From Bacteroidaceae bacterium (GTDB lineage: Bacteria > Bacteroidota > Bacteroidia > Bacteroidales > Bacteroidaceae): DNA of 64,000 bases. Below are positions 1-9,031 of the stretch, piece by piece. The DNA lies in assembly GCA_017534815.1 (NCBI GenBank), contig JAFXVS010000030.1:23955-87954 (forward strand). Reading direction: 5' to 3'. The position numbers and the translations under genes are program-made. The notes under the pieces were generated by a model. The model was not told the origin of the DNA. It worked only from the letters and a program-made list of their open reading frames with translations, and did not search any database. The first letter of the stretch is position 1; each line of letters starts with the position of its first letter.

Positions 1-3
1 TGG

Positions 4-51
4 TATTGAAGGGTTGAAAGACTAAAGAATTAAAGAATTGAAGGATTGAAG
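4..51. repeat. Degenerate octanucleotide tandem repeat
   Basis: Six consecutive 8-nt units of the form RATTGAAG (variants GACTAAAG, AATTAAAG) run up to the MBOAT gene's leader. Belongs to the family of short degenerate tandems found at several gene borders in this window. The gene upstream lies outside the window. Confidence 0.6.
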
Positions 52-64
52 AAATTTAGGATAT

Positions 65-1642
65 ATGTTTGACATTGACTTCTCACGACTCATAGAACAG
101 TTGCTCTACCAGCCCGAATCTCCGATGATATTCTCGTCGGGCATCTTCCTGTTTCTGTTCTTGGGGTTCACGCTCATCTATAACTGTCTGAGTAAGGCGG
201 ACACCCTGCGCATCCTCTTTGTCACGTTCTTCTCCTATTACTTCTATTATAAGTCCAGCGGCCTCTTCTTTTGGCTTTTGGCATTGGTGACCACCAGCGA
301 CTACTTCATTGCCAAGGCGATAGGTGATGTAGGGAAGGGCAAATTGGGAAAGACCCTTGTGGTGCTTTCATTGGTGCTCGACCTCGGATTGCTCGTCTTC
401 TTCAAGTACACGAACTTTTTAGGCGAGACCATCTGCACCCTATTGGCAGACTGTGGCATTCAGGTGCCCTCCATCATTAGTGGTTCCTATCTGCAGGATG
501 TTGTTTGGCAGCCACGCGACATCTTCCTGCCAGTGGGCATCTCATTCTTCACCTTCCAGTCGCTCAGTTACACGATTGACGTTTACAGAGGCAACATCAA
601 GCCCCTCAACCGTCTGCTTGACTATGCCTTCTACGTCAGTTTCTTCCCCCAACTCGTGGCAGGTCCTATTGTTCGTGCCCGTGACTTCATCCCCCAGATA
701 CGCCGTCCGCTCTTCGTTTCCGACGAGATGTTCGGCACAGGTATCTTTCTCATCATCGCTGGACTTTTTAAGAAGGCTGTCATTTCCGACTACATCTCCA
801 TCAACTTCGTAGAGCGCATTTTCGATCAGCCCGACCTTTACAGCGGTCTTGAGAACCTCCTTGCTGTCTATGGATACACCCTCCAGATTTACTGCGACTT
901 CTCTGGCTACTCCGACATGGCCATCGGCATTGCCCTCCTGCTCGGATTCCAGTTTCCCAAGAATTTTGACAGTCCTTACAAATCCAAGTCCATCACAGAG
1001 TTCTGGCGTCGTTGGCACATCAGCCTCTCCTCCTGGCTCAAGGACTATCTTTACATCTCCATGGGAGGCAACCGTCACGGCAAATTCCGCCAATACTTTA
1101 ATCTCCTCATGACCATGCTCCTCGGTGGCCTCTGGCATGGTGCTTCCCTCAACTTCATCCTCTGGGGTGGCATACATGGTCTTCTCCTCTGTCTCGACAA
1201 GATTTGGCATTCCCTCTGCCCAGCTATGAGTCCACTCACATACTTGCCCAGCAAGAAGAATCCAGATCCTAAACCCTCAACGCTCAACGCTAAACTCTCT
1301 GCCATCATCGGCGGACTTCTGACCTTCCATCTTGCTGCAGCCCTGTGGGTGCTCTTCCGCGCCCCCTCCTTTGGCATCGCAGAGCAGATATTCCATCAGA
1401 TATTCAGCAAGTTCGAGCCACAGATATTCTTACAGTGGTGTACTTCCTACAAGGCAGTCGCCCTGCTGATGCTCCTCGGCTACGTGCTCCACTTCATGCC
1501 AGAGAGCCTTTCCGACCGCGTCAAGACCCTCGTCACCCGCTGTCCTCTCTTCGTCAAGGCACTCCTCATCGTTCTGCTCGTCTGGGTGGTCATCCAGATT
1601 AAGTCTTCCGACGTTCAGCCCTTCATCTATTTCCAATTCTGA
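65..1642 (+). CDS. MBOAT family membrane O-acyltransferase (AlgI/DltB-like)
   Basis: A 525-aa polytopic membrane protein with about ten hydrophobic segments. The family moves acyl groups, usually acetyl, from a cytoplasmic donor to extracellular glycans or cell-wall polymers together with a periplasmic partner. Visible hallmarks are the PVGISFFTFQSLSYTID segment (about residue 158), the YSDMAIGIALLLGF segment, the TEFWRRWHISLSSWL block (about 312) and the LGGLWHGASLNFILWG segment carrying the expected catalytic His (about 357). Length is normal for AlgI-like proteins. An AlgJ/DltD-like partner would be expected upstream, outside the window. The next gene starts on the last base of the stop codon, so the two are translationally coupled. 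Substrate cannot be told from sequence. Confidence 0.9.
   Translation: MFDIDFSRLIEQLLYQPESPMIFSSGIFLFLFLGFTLIYNCLSKADTLRILFVTFFSYYFYYKSSGLFFWLLALVTTSDYFIAKAIGDVGKGKLGKTLVVLSLVLDLGLLVFFKYTNFLGETICTLLADCGIQVPSIISGSYLQDVVWQPRDIFLPVGISFFTFQSLSYTIDVYRGNIKPLNRLLDYAFYVSFFPQLVAGPIVRARDFIPQIRRPLFVSDEMFGTGIFLIIAGLFKKAVISDYISINFVERIFDQPDLYSGLENLLAVYGYTLQIYCDFSGYSDMAIGIALLLGFQFPKNFDSPYKSKSITEFWRRWHISLSSWLKDYLYISMGGNRHGKFRQYFNLLMTMLLGGLWHGASLNFILWGGIHGLLLCLDKIWHSLCPAMSPLTYLPSKKNPDPKPSTLNAKLSAIIGGLLTFHLAAALWVLFRAPSFGIAEQIFHQIFSKFEPQIFLQWCTSYKAVALLMLLGYVLHFMPESLSDRVKTLVTRCPLFVKALLIVLLVWVVIQIKSSDVQPFIYFQF
1268..1302 (+). repeat. In-frame heptanucleotide tandem inside the MBOAT gene
   Basis: Five 7-nt units of the form NCTMAAC (CCTAAAC, CCTCAAC, GCTCAAC, GCTAAAC, then TCTCTGC). 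They are translated as PKPSTLNAKLSA in a loop between membrane segments. The same unit family recurs in other coding regions and intergenic gaps of this window. Confidence 0.65.
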
Positions 1643-2313
1643 TGATTATGACCGCCGACATCTACAACGCCGCCCAGCTCATCGAGCGCATCCACCAGAT
1701 TGGATTCCTGCCACTTCTCGACAGCGGTATCCCTGGCTACTGTGCTGAAGAGATGGTGACCGACGATTGCCGCTACGTCACCTTCCCTGACGGCGGATGG
1801 GACTGGCCACTCTGGAAATGGAAGGGTCCTATTGTCACCGATGGTGATTGCATGTATGGCAAGTTCTTCAACAAGAAGGCCGGCTTTGTCAGTCGAGAAT
1901 GGTGGCCAGACCTCTACAACTACCGACGTGCCCATTACCCAGCCCCTGCTCCAGGCACCATCGAGGATGCCATTCTCACCACTCTTCAGGAGCACGGAAG
2001 CCTAATAACCAGAGAGCTACGCACCCTCTGCGGATTCACAGGAACCAAAATGCGTAGTCGTTTCGACGCCCTTGTCACCCGTCTTCAGATGGGCTGCCAT
2101 ATCGTCACAGAAGATTTTGTCTATCCACGTGACCGTCACAACCACGAGTATGGTTGGGGCTGGTCACTCCTCACCACACCCAAACAACTCTACGGCACGG
2201 ATCTCTGCCAATGTCCCCGTTCTCCAGAGGAGTCCTTCCAGCGGATATTCACCCATCTCCAGAGCCTCCTTCCCGAGGCCAGCGACAACCAAATCAAACG
2301 GATGCTCCGATAA
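1642..2313 (+). CDS. AlkZ/YcaQ-related protein (putative)
   Basis: A 223-aa soluble protein without signal peptide. The block WDWPLWKWKGPIVT (about residues 53-66), followed by YGKFF and GFVSREWWPDLYNYR, resembles the Trp-rich N-terminal part of AlkZ/YcaQ-type winged-helix DNA glycosylase relatives found in Bacteroidales. The ELRTLCGF stretch (about 119) and the following helices fit a winged helix. It is much shorter than true AlkZ (about 400 aa) and I do not see the glycosylase QxQ catalytic motif, so DNA repair activity is not established. The start codon overlaps the stop of the MBOAT gene by one base, an operon arrangement that gives no functional hint. Confidence 0.5.
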   Translation: MIMTADIYNAAQLIERIHQIGFLPLLDSGIPGYCAEEMVTDDCRYVTFPDGGWDWPLWKWKGPIVTDGDCMYGKFFNKKAGFVSREWWPDLYNYRRAHYPAPAPGTIEDAILTTLQEHGSLITRELRTLCGFTGTKMRSRFDALVTRLQMGCHIVTEDFVYPRDRHNHEYGWGWSLLTTPKQLYGTDLCQCPRSPEESFQRIFTHLQSLLPEASDNQIKRMLR

Positions 2314-2326
2314 TCAGAGGGATTTT

Positions 2327-2357
2327 TTTGTCATCTCGCAAATTCTTCGTAACTTTG
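2327..2357 (+). promoter_or_regulatory. Bacteroidota sigma-ABfr-type promoter for dxr
   Basis: TTTG at 2327-2330 and TAACTTTG at 2350-2357 are separated by 19 bp, matching the Bacteroidota -33/-7 consensus. The dxr ATG lies 20 bp past the -7 box. This rules out longer upstream starts for dxr. Confidence 0.8.
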
Positions 2358-2377
2358 CCGCCAAGAACAAAGAGAAC

Positions 2378-3520
2378 ATGAAGAAAAGAATATGTATATT
2401 AGGCTCAACGGGAAGCATCGGTACGCAGGCGCTGGACGTGATTGGACAGCACAGCGACCTGTATGAGGCGTACGTGCTGACGGCGTACAACAATGCCGAT
2501 CTGCTTGTGGAGCAAGCCAGGAAATACAACCCCGAGGCGGTAGTCATCGCCAAGGAAGCAAATTATGAGAAGGTAAAGGAAGGACTGTCTGACCTGCCCA
2601 TCAAGGTGTATGCCGGTGCCGAAGCACTCACTCAAGTGGTGCAGGATGACAATGTGGACATCGTATTGGCATCGATGGTGGGATTCGCGGGATTGGAACC
2701 GACCATTGCCGCCATCAAAGCGAAAAAGATGATTGCATTGGCAAATAAGGAGACACTGGTGGTTGCAGGTGACTTGATCACCCGACTGGCGAACGAAAAC
2801 CAGGTGCCCATCCTGCCAGTGGATTCTGAACACTCCGCTATCTTCCAATGCTTGGAACCAGGCAACCGCATTGACAAGATATTGCTCACATGCAGCGGCG
2901 GTCCCTTCCGGAAGTTCACGAAGGAACAACTCAAGACGGTGACAAAGGCTGACGCTCTCGCCCACCCTACTTGGAACATGGGAGCAAAAATCACCATCGA
3001 CTCAGCCACACTGATGAACAAAGGCTTCGAAGTCATCGAGGCGAAGTGGCTCTTCGGCGTGAGGCCTGAGCAGATTCAGGTGGTGGTGCATCCGCAGTCG
3101 GTCATCCACAGTGCAGTACAGTTCGAGGACGGAGCGGTGAAGGCTCAGCTCGGTGTACCCGACATGAGGTTACCCATCCAATACGCGTTCAGTTATCCTA
3201 AACGTCTCTCTCTAAATGGTGACCGCCTTGACCTCTTCGCCCTGAAGGATCTGACGTTTGAACGTCCTGACGTGGAGCGCTTCCGCTGTCTGGGTCTGGC
3301 CTATGAAGCCCTGAAACAGGGAGGCAATATGCCCTGCATCGTCAATGCTGCCAACGAGATTGCAAACCGTGCTTTTATTGATGACCGCATCGGCTACGAA
3401 CAGATTGCTGACATCATCGAGAAGACTATGGCAAAGATTGCCTTCACCACCGACAACGCATTAGAAACTTATTTACAAACGGACAAAGAAGCGCGACAGT
3501 ACGCTTCCACATTAATATAA
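2378..3520 (+). CDS. dxr: 1-deoxy-D-xylulose 5-phosphate reductoisomerase
   Basis: 380 aa, the usual length. The enzyme catalyses the committed NADPH-dependent step of the MEP isoprenoid pathway, DXP to MEP, in the cytosol. The N-terminal Rossmann motif GSTGSIG is at residues 8-14; ALANKETLV, the PVDSEHSAIFQCL metal/substrate segment and the SATLMNKGFEVIEA block are all present. The ATG at 2378 is chosen because a good promoter lies just upstream and the protein then begins directly at the nucleotide-binding strand. It heads an apparent + strand operon: rseP starts on the next base after the stop. ispF, another MEP gene, lies at the far end of the same gene run. Confidence 0.97.
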   Translation: MKKRICILGSTGSIGTQALDVIGQHSDLYEAYVLTAYNNADLLVEQARKYNPEAVVIAKEANYEKVKEGLSDLPIKVYAGAEALTQVVQDDNVDIVLASMVGFAGLEPTIAAIKAKKMIALANKETLVVAGDLITRLANENQVPILPVDSEHSAIFQCLEPGNRIDKILLTCSGGPFRKFTKEQLKTVTKADALAHPTWNMGAKITIDSATLMNKGFEVIEAKWLFGVRPEQIQVVVHPQSVIHSAVQFEDGAVKAQLGVPDMRLPIQYAFSYPKRLSLNGDRLDLFALKDLTFERPDVERFRCLGLAYEALKQGGNMPCIVNAANEIANRAFIDDRIGYEQIADIIEKTMAKIAFTTDNALETYLQTDKEARQYASTLI

Positions 3521-4996
3521 ATGGAAACAATTCTTATCAAGGCGCTGCAACTCATCGTCGCCCTCGCCTTGCTCATCATCTTGCATGAGGGCGGGCATTT
3601 CTTCGCAGCCAAGTTATTCAAAGTAAGAGTAGAAAAGTTCTATCTGTTCTTTGACTGGAAGTTCAGCCTCTTCAGCACCTACAGCAACTGGTGGCGCAAA
3701 CTCATGGGCAAGGCTCCCGTAAAGAAGAAAGAGAACGGTTCATACGAATATGAAGGCACAGAATACGGCATCGGATGGATTCCTCTGGGCGGCTACGTGG
3801 CCATCTCCGGCATGGTGGACGAGTCTTCCTTCAAGGAGGACGGCAGTCAGAAGAATTTCTGGAAGCAACTGCCCCAACTGATGAAGAACATCATCATCAA
3901 GAACTCGGACGTGAAGGGCGAACCATGGGAGTTCCGCACCCACCCCGCCTGGCAGCGTCTCATCATCATGTTGGGGGGTATCATCATGAACTTCATCACC
4001 GCCTTTGTCATTTATGCGATGGTGCTATTCACATGGGGCGAAAGTTTCGTGAAGAGCGAAGATATGAACTATGGCATGAAGTTCTCCGAGCAGGCCAAGG
4101 CTGACGGTTTCCAAGATGGCGACATCATCATCATGACCGACGACGAGGTGGTGGAATCGTGGAGTACTTCTGTACTGCAGGACATGTCGAATGCCAAGAC
4201 AGTGACTGTGCTACGCGAGGGTCAGAAGAAGATTATTACCATGCCTCAGAATCTGTCATTACTCGACATGATTGAGCCTCCACTCTATGCTGCCATGCGT
4301 GCCCCACTCCAGATCGACAGCATCCTACCGGGTTCACCTGCTGAGGACATGGGGTTGAAGAAGACCGATAAGATTTGTTCCGTCAACGGCATTGCGGTAG
4401 AAGACTTCAATGACTTCCAGAACAGCCTCATCGCCTTGCAGAAAGCCCTGCCCGAGAACGCAAACTTCGGTGATAGTCTCAAGGCTCGTCAGATCACGCT
4501 TGTGCTCAATGACACCATCACCAAGCAAGTAACGCTCACCCCCGAATTCACACTGGGCTTTGCCAATGCGATGCCTTATCAAGACAAAATCACGACCAAA
4601 ACCTATGGTTTCTTCGAATCATTCCCCGCAGGTGTGAAGTACGGCTGGGCCACCCTGACCAGTTATGCAGACCAGATGAAGTACATCTTCACCAAGAAGG
4701 GTGCGCGTCAAGTGGGTGGATTCATCAGCATCGGCAACATTTTCCCCGATGCTTGGAACTGGCAGCGTTTCTGGCTGCTGACGGCCTTCCTCTCCATCGC
4801 CTTGGGCTTTGTCAATGTGCTACCTATCCCTGCTCTTGACGGCGGTCATGCCCTCTTCGCCACCTTCGAACTCATCACTGGCAAGCGTCTCAATGACAAC
4901 TTCCTTCTGGTGGTACAATACTTCGGCATGTACATCCTGCTGGGACTGATGGTATTGGCACAACTGAACGACATACTCAGGATATTCGGGTTATGA
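3521..4996 (+). CDS. rseP: RseP-family site-2 intramembrane zinc metalloprotease
   Basis: A 491-aa inner-membrane M50 peptidase that cleaves membrane-anchored substrates such as anti-sigma factors. The zinc motif HEGGH is at residues 22-26 in the first membrane helix. A second ligand motif, LPIPALDGGHALF, lies in the C-terminal helices (about 434-446). Two PDZ-like regions fill the middle, for example LQIDSILPGSPAEDMGL. It starts immediately after the dxr stop and its end overlaps the next gene by 4 bp (ATGA type), so it is translationally coupled to both. The dxr-rseP pair is a common arrangement in bacteria. Confidence 0.95.
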   Translation: METILIKALQLIVALALLIILHEGGHFFAAKLFKVRVEKFYLFFDWKFSLFSTYSNWWRKLMGKAPVKKKENGSYEYEGTEYGIGWIPLGGYVAISGMVDESSFKEDGSQKNFWKQLPQLMKNIIIKNSDVKGEPWEFRTHPAWQRLIIMLGGIIMNFITAFVIYAMVLFTWGESFVKSEDMNYGMKFSEQAKADGFQDGDIIIMTDDEVVESWSTSVLQDMSNAKTVTVLREGQKKIITMPQNLSLLDMIEPPLYAAMRAPLQIDSILPGSPAEDMGLKKTDKICSVNGIAVEDFNDFQNSLIALQKALPENANFGDSLKARQITLVLNDTITKQVTLTPEFTLGFANAMPYQDKITTKTYGFFESFPAGVKYGWATLTSYADQMKYIFTKKGARQVGGFISIGNIFPDAWNWQRFWLLTAFLSIALGFVNVLPIPALDGGHALFATFELITGKRLNDNFLLVVQYFGMYILLGLMVLAQLNDILRIFGL

Positions 4997-5625
4997 AGAT
5001 ACTGGCCGTCGGCATGAACTATGCCAAACATATTAACGAGTTACACACTAAAGAAGAACAAAATTCGTTATTACATACGGAACCCGTTTTGTTCTCCAAG
5101 TTCGACTCGAGCATCATCCAGCCAGGAAAGCCTTTCTTTGTGCCCGATTTTGCTGACCGTTTCGACTACGAGACCGAGATTGTGGTGAAGATTGCCCATG
5201 TCGGCAAGGACATCAGCGAACGTTTCGCCCACCGCTACTACAACGAACTGACGGTTGGCATCGACTTCACCGCCCGTAACTTGCAGAAAGAACTCCGGGA
5301 AAAGGGCATGCCTTGGGAATGCTGCAAAGGATTCGACGGCAGTGCGGCATTGGGCAAGTTCATCAGCAAGGAAGAGCTGGGCTGCGACGTGCAGGACATC
5401 CATTTCTACATGGATTTGAATGGCGAGCGACGACAGACAGGACATACGGCAGACATGATTCACAGCATCGACCACATCATCGCCTACGCCTCCAAGTTCT
5501 TCACACTCAAAACGGGCGACCTTATCTTCACCGGCACCCCGTCCGGCATCGGCGAAGTGAAAGAGGGCGACAAGATTGAAGCCTACATCAACGATAGGAA
5601 ACTGCTGGATTTGAGGATCAAGTGA
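4993..5625 (+). CDS. Fumarylacetoacetate hydrolase (FAH) family protein
   Basis: 210 aa, the size of the short YcgM/FAHD-type members, which act as acylpyruvate hydrolases or oxaloacetate decarboxylases. The core is visible: KFDSSIIQPGKPF, the metal-binding acidic strand FDYETEIVVKI (about residues 54-64), the ELTVGIDFTARNLQ segment and the C-terminal GDLIFTGTPSGIGEV signature. It overlaps rseP by 4 bp and porU begins about 20 bp later, so it is a middle gene of the operon. Substrate unknown. The position beside rseP looks like housekeeping linkage and says nothing about sugar catabolism. Confidence 0.88.
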   Translation: MKILAVGMNYAKHINELHTKEEQNSLLHTEPVLFSKFDSSIIQPGKPFFVPDFADRFDYETEIVVKIAHVGKDISERFAHRYYNELTVGIDFTARNLQKELREKGMPWECCKGFDGSAALGKFISKEELGCDVQDIHFYMDLNGERRQTGHTADMIHSIDHIIAYASKFFTLKTGDLIFTGTPSGIGEVKEGDKIEAYINDRKLLDLRIK

Positions 5626-5649
5626 GTTGAGGGTATAGAAAAAGTGATT

Positions 5650-8600
5650 ATGACACGAAAGATATACACATTATTTATTATATGGGTATTGGCCATTGGC
5701 ATCAATGCCCAATCTCGCTATGCCGAGCACTCCAAACTTGCCACAGGCAAGTGGGTGAAGATCCGTGTGGCGGACGAAGGTGTGTATCAGTTGACCAGTG
5801 CCACCCTCAAGAGTATGGGTTTCAGCGACCCGAAGAAGGTCTGTCTCTATGGCTATAATCTGCCATTCCTGCCCGAAGCAAAGATAGAGAATCTCGATGA
5901 TGACCTTACCGAGATTCCCCTATACCGTAAGAGCGACGGTACCGCCCTTTTCTATTCCTGCGGAACCACCCAATGGACACGCAAAAACGAAAGCAGTGCC
6001 TACACTCATCGGAACAATCCCTATTCCAATTACATCTACTACTTCCTGACGGAAACAACAGGTACGCCTGCCGCTTTCAGCAAGTCGGAAGCCCCCACCG
6101 CTACGGGCAAGACACAAACCACTTACTTTGCCCATGCCCTCCATGAGGAAGATGCATTCTCTTTTATCAATGCGGGACGCACGTTCTTTGAGGCACACGA
6201 TTATGCGAACAATCCGCAGAAGACTTATCAACTGAATTTCGGTAACGCCACATGCGGAGATGTGACCATCGATGTTCAATTCGGCATCGCCGGCACCACG
6301 TCCTCCACGCTCAACGTATCCATTGGCGAGAATGCACTGGGTACCATCGCATTCCCCAAGCAGACCAACTATTCTGATGCTTACATCAATAGCCAATCGT
6401 TCACGCTCTATGACCAAACGGCATCGTCTCTGAGCGTCAAGTTGAAGCACACACGTGCAGCTGATGTAGCTGGACACCTCGACTACATCCGTGCCACAGG
6501 TGAAGCACAACTATCCATCAACGGGAAAGACTATGTGGCATTCCAGCCTAATACTGACGGCACCAGCACGTTCACACTGGCAGGAGCCAGCTCCTCCACC
6601 AGCATTTGGGAGGTCACAAATCCTGCCACTACACACGAACTGACAGGCTCGCTGACAGGCACCACCTACAAAGCGACAGCAACTGGTGCCAAGTTCACCA
6701 ACCAATACGTGGCGGTCAACACCGCTGCCACTTTCCCCACCCCACAGACCGTCGGGAACGTGTTGCACCAAGACCTCCACGGACTTGACACAATCAACCT
6801 ACTCATTATCGTGCCCGCCAACGGCAAACTGACGGAGCAAGCTCAACGCCTTGCCGCTGCCCACATCAAATATGACGGTATCCGTTGCGCTGTGGTCAAT
6901 GCGGAACAGGTTTACAACGAGTTCTCATCTGGTACACCAGATGCCACCGCATACCGCCGTCTGATGAAGATGCTCTATGACAGACAATGTAAGTCATCTC
7001 CGCTCACCAGTAAGGAGAAGGGGGGATTGAACCTCTTGCTGTTTGGCAACTGCATGTGGGATAACCGCTTCGTTACCAACGGACTCACTTCGAAATCGCA
7101 AGACGATTATCTGCTTGCCTACGAGTCTGAAAATTCCTGGTCACACACCGATTCTTATGTTATGGAGGAATACTTCACCCTGCTGGCTGACGGCAAGGGT
7201 GTATCACCCCTCAAGGAAGTGCCAGACTGCGGTGTAGGACGTCTGCCTGTTTCCAACGAGACGGATGCCCGAAATGTGGTGGACAAACTCATCAACTACA
7301 TGAGCAACACCTATGCAGGGGCATGGAAGAACACCATCTGCATGATGGGTGATGATGATAAGACCAATATCCACATGGAGGATGCCGAAAACGTGTTGAC
7401 CAACACGCAAAGCAAATTTCCCAACTATCATTACAAGCGCATTTATTGGGACAGTTACACCATGCAACAAAGTGCGACGGGCAATAGCTATCCCGATGTG
7501 TATGCCGACATCAATAAGATGATGGAGGAAGGTGCGCTCATCATGGACTATACGGGGCATGGCGCCGCCTATACCCTTTCCCACGAGCTTGTACTGAAGA
7601 CCTCAGATTTCCAGAAATGGTCTTCTCCACGTCTGCCTGTCTGGATTACAGCTGCCTGCGATATCGCGCCCTTTGACATGAACATCGAAAACCTTGCTTG
7701 CGAAGCTGTGCTGAACAAGCAAGGAGGTGCTGTCGCCTTCATCGGAACAGCACGAACCGTCTATTCATCGCCTAACCGCGCCATCAACCGTAACTTCATG
7801 TCACATGTGCTCGACACCAAGAACAACAGCGAGCACTATACCCTTGGCGAGGCATTGGCACAAGCGAAGGCCGACATTATCAACTCCAAGAAGGGCACTT
7901 TCATGTCGAAGATTGACTCCATTAACAAGGTTCACTTCGTGTTGCTTGGCGACCCTGCCCTTCGGCTCATCACCCCCACCCATCAAGTGAAGATTGACAA
8001 GCTCAACGGGCAAGCTATCGACACAGACAATCCACCCACCATCTCTGCGGGTGAGACTGTTACAGTCGAGGGACATATCATCAATCCTCAGGGCGAAAAC
8101 GCCACAACCTTTGAAGGCACCGTTTCCGCCATTGTCTATGACAGCGAGGAGCACATCGTCTGCAAACTCAACTCTGGCATAGACATTGACCCCTACGAGT
8201 ATGATGACCGCACGCGCATCCTTTATTCGGGCACAGACTCAGTCAAAGCTGGCACGTTCACTTTCACCTTCCCCGTGCCGCTCGACATCAACTACTCCGA
8301 CCTGCCAGGACTCATCAATCTCTATGCCATCAATACTCCAAAGGACATCGAGGCCAACGGGACCTTTGATGACTTCCTCATCGGCAGCACATCTGCCGAA
8401 GAGAAGACCGACACCGATGGCCCGACCATTGCAGCCTTCTCCAATGGTCGCAATGTATCGGATATCAGCTATACAAACGAGACCCCTACCCTCCACATCG
8501 AGCTAAACGACCCCAGCGGCATCAACACCACTGGCAATGGACTTGGACATGACATCGTAGCCATCATCGACAACAACGAGGCCACTACTTATACACTAAA

Positions 8601-8922
8601 TAATTACTATTCACAGGCGGTGGGAGACTATACATCCGGCACTGTCACCTACAAGGTGCCCACCCTATCCGCAGGCAAACACACGCTCGTCATCCGTGCC
8701 TTCGACACCCTCAACAACATGGGTGAACAGGCTTACTCCTTCGAAGTGGTAACTGGCCTTATCGAGGTCTATGACTTTTTTGACCCGACCGGAAAGAAGG
8801 TTTACAGCAGCAGCGAGCAGAAACCAACCCTACCACCTGGTGTTTATATCCGTCGCACACGCCTCACCTCACCCAAGGGTGACATTACTTCTTCCTCACA
8901 AAAGTACCTCATCACACAATAA
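5650..8922 (+). CDS. porU: Type IX secretion system sortase PorU
   Basis: About 1090 aa with a signal peptide ending at INAQS. PorU is the C25-family cysteine peptidase of the outer-membrane attachment complex; it removes the C-terminal domain (CTD) of T9SS cargo and attaches the cargo to A-LPS. The N-terminal region (KWVKIRVADEGVYQLT) is typical. The catalytic pair is visible as His in MDYTGHGAAY (codon 7558-7560) and Cys in WITAACDIAPF (codon 7657-7659), 33 residues apart as expected for PorU. The C terminus (VYDFFDPTGKKVY through SSQKYLITQ) is itself CTD-like. A GTG at 5644 would add two residues; I chose the ATG. The gene lies in the dxr-rseP-FAH run and is followed by porV. Confidence 0.93.
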   Translation: MTRKIYTLFIIWVLAIGINAQSRYAEHSKLATGKWVKIRVADEGVYQLTSATLKSMGFSDPKKVCLYGYNLPFLPEAKIENLDDDLTEIPLYRKSDGTALFYSCGTTQWTRKNESSAYTHRNNPYSNYIYYFLTETTGTPAAFSKSEAPTATGKTQTTYFAHALHEEDAFSFINAGRTFFEAHDYANNPQKTYQLNFGNATCGDVTIDVQFGIAGTTSSTLNVSIGENALGTIAFPKQTNYSDAYINSQSFTLYDQTASSLSVKLKHTRAADVAGHLDYIRATGEAQLSINGKDYVAFQPNTDGTSTFTLAGASSSTSIWEVTNPATTHELTGSLTGTTYKATATGAKFTNQYVAVNTAATFPTPQTVGNVLHQDLHGLDTINLLIIVPANGKLTEQAQRLAAAHIKYDGIRCAVVNAEQVYNEFSSGTPDATAYRRLMKMLYDRQCKSSPLTSKEKGGLNLLLFGNCMWDNRFVTNGLTSKSQDDYLLAYESENSWSHTDSYVMEEYFTLLADGKGVSPLKEVPDCGVGRLPVSNETDARNVVDKLINYMSNTYAGAWKNTICMMGDDDKTNIHMEDAENVLTNTQSKFPNYHYKRIYWDSYTMQQSATGNSYPDVYADINKMMEEGALIMDYTGHGAAYTLSHELVLKTSDFQKWSSPRLPVWITAACDIAPFDMNIENLACEAVLNKQGGAVAFIGTARTVYSSPNRAINRNFMSHVLDTKNNSEHYTLGEALAQAKADIINSKKGTFMSKIDSINKVHFVLLGDPALRLITPTHQVKIDKLNGQAIDTDNPPTISAGETVTVEGHIINPQGENATTFEGTVSAIVYDSEEHIVCKLNSGIDIDPYEYDDRTRILYSGTDSVKAGTFTFTFPVPLDINYSDLPGLINLYAINTPKDIEANGTFDDFLIGSTSAEEKTDTDGPTIAAFSNGRNVSDISYTNETPTLHIELNDPSGINTTGNGLGHDIVAIIDNNEATTYTLNNYYSQAVGDYTSGTVTYKVPTLSAGKHTLVIRAFDTLNNMGEQAYSFEVVTGLIEVYDFFDPTGKKVYSSSEQKPTLPPGVYIRRTRLTSPKGDITSSSQKYLITQ

Positions 8923-9031
8923 AAGTCCCCATTCCTCGTTTCTATTAGAGGGTTTCCCCACAAGGGACTTGTTCATCATCGCACAACCGGTGCAAGCATG
9001 AACCCTATCATCAAATAATTCAAGACAAAAG

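Noticed and set aside
65-1642. MBOAT gene as an alginate acetylase (AlgI)
   Set aside because: No alginate genes are near; family similarity alone does not give the acceptor.
4993-5625. FAH-family protein as a late step of the oxidative fucose route
   Set aside because: It is embedded in the dxr-rseP-porU operon, is of the short YcgM type, and nothing in its context links it to sugars.
8923-9031. Terminator between porU and porV
   Set aside because: AAGTCCC and GGGACTT could pair, but the loop would be about 35 nt and no T tract follows, so it is not a convincing terminator.
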